From positions 1 to 64,000 of the forward strand of contig NZ_JAFUQR010000008.1 of the NCBI RefSeq assembly GCF_017472245.1: a stretch of 64,000 nt of DNA, in the 5' to 3' direction. A program made the position numbers and the translations under genes. The notes under the pieces were generated by a model. That model was not told where the DNA came from. It saw only the letters and a list, made by a program, of their open reading frames with translations, and ran no database searches. Below, piece by piece: positions 63,620 to 64,000 of the stretch. The stretch comes from Chlamydia sp. (GTDB lineage: Bacteria > Chlamydiota > Chlamydiia > Chlamydiales > Chlamydiaceae). Position 1 is the stretch's first letter, and each line of letters begins with the position of its first letter.

Positions 63620-64000
63620 TTACGGATGGCATAACTGCAAAATATCACTCAATGCTTCAATAAAGAGAAAAATATCTCGCTGATCATTATAGATACCTAA
63701 AGAAGCTCGTAGAACGTGACCCAAATCCCAACGCACCATTGCAGGATGCGAACATTGATGACCTGAACGTACAGCAATACCTCTTCCGTCTAGTAAAAAG
63801 CTTAAATCGGAAGCTTGCATCTTAGGAACAGTGATACTACATAAACAACCTCTCGGAGCTCCTTGTTGAGGACCCACAATCTGAATCTCAGGCACTGTAA
63901 GTAGCTGTTCATACAAAAAATTCGTCAGCTCGGTTAAACGGTCAGAAATAGAAAAAGGCAGCGATTGCAAATAATCAAGAGCTGCACCTAATCCTAAAAC
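63620..64000 (-). CDS. sufS: Cysteine desulfurase SufS, C-terminal part (runs off window)
   Basis: The last 126 residues of a gene whose start lies beyond the window. The reading frame is open to base 64000 (VLGLGAALDYLQSLPF). The segment contains GRGIAVRSGHQCSHPA, the SufS-type loop with the catalytic Cys, and HVLRASLGIYNDQRDI, as in SufS/CsdA. This is the real cysteine desulfurase of the organism, in contrast to the degenerate NifS-like protein at 19.9-21.0 kb. The PLP-binding lysine would be outside the window. Confidence 0.9.
   Translation of the reverse strand, partial: VLGLGAALDYLQSLPFSISDRLTELTNFLYEQLLTVPEIQIVGPQQGAPRGCLCSITVPKMQASDLSFLLDGRGIAVRSGHQCSHPAMVRWDLGHVLRASLGIYNDQRDIFLFIEALSDILQLCHP

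Overview
The window is a contiguous stretch of a chlamydial chromosome. It carries the diagnostic gene set in the order known from the Chlamydia trachomatis group: FtsK without FtsZ nearby, the SET-domain protein NUE, PorB, the DUF582 pair, the TmeA/TmeB effectors and an orphan flagellar-like FliF/FliI cluster. The order corresponds, from memory, to C. trachomatis CT739 down to CT687. Many proteins (PorB, trigger factor, SerS, RibD, TmeA) look clearly diverged from the C. trachomatis versions I remember. I therefore favour a close relative such as C. muridarum or C. suis, but the species cannot be fixed by eye.

Layout: (1) 1-9.3 kb: tRNA-His; the tight operon ftsK-yycJ-NUE; then PEBP, alanine symporter, lipoprotein and an exported protein. 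(2) 8.8-11.7 kb: riboflavin operon ribD-ribBA-ribH on the minus strand, divergent from serS. (3) 11.8-17 kb: serS, a membrane protein, a P1B-type metal ATPase and rodA. (4) 17-19 kb, minus strand: biotin ligase, a membrane-anchored protein and an RsuA-family pseudouridine synthase. (5) 19.2-27.6 kb, plus strand: gpmA with degenerate NifS/NifU-like genes; a FliF-FliH-FliI-FliJ-like set; a UDP-sugar pyrophosphorylase and gpsA. (6) 27.8-38.9 kb: porB, then on the minus strand the DUF582 pair, pckA, mreB and an SNF2 helicase. (7) 39-46 kb, plus strand: tRNA-Gly, tig, clpP, clpX, pcnB-like, der and a small protein with two knob-like repeats. (8) 46-54 kb: secA, a TPR protein and psd on minus; mnmE and nth on plus. 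(9) 53.7-60.7 kb, minus strand: an unknown protein, tmeB, tmeA, pgk, a Pit phosphate permease and its DUF47 partner. (10) 60.8-64 kb: two oligopeptide ABC ATPases, parB and the end of sufS.

Housekeeping functions dominate (protein quality control, secretion, tRNA modification, cofactors, peptidoglycan and division). They are interleaved with host-interaction genes (NUE, the DUF582 pair, TmeA/TmeB, PorB). No insertion sequences, prophage, CRISPR or rRNA genes were seen, and no gene appears frameshifted.

The best leads are: a chlamydial protein that looks like two tandem phage/pyocin knob domains; a NifS/NifU-like pair that has lost nearly all catalytic and metal-ligand residues; a short FliF whose cytoplasmic tail resembles FliG; an ATG-TAA start-stop element with its own strong ribosome-binding site just ahead of tmeA; a noncanonical iron-sulfur motif in endonuclease III; and several unexplained leader hairpins.
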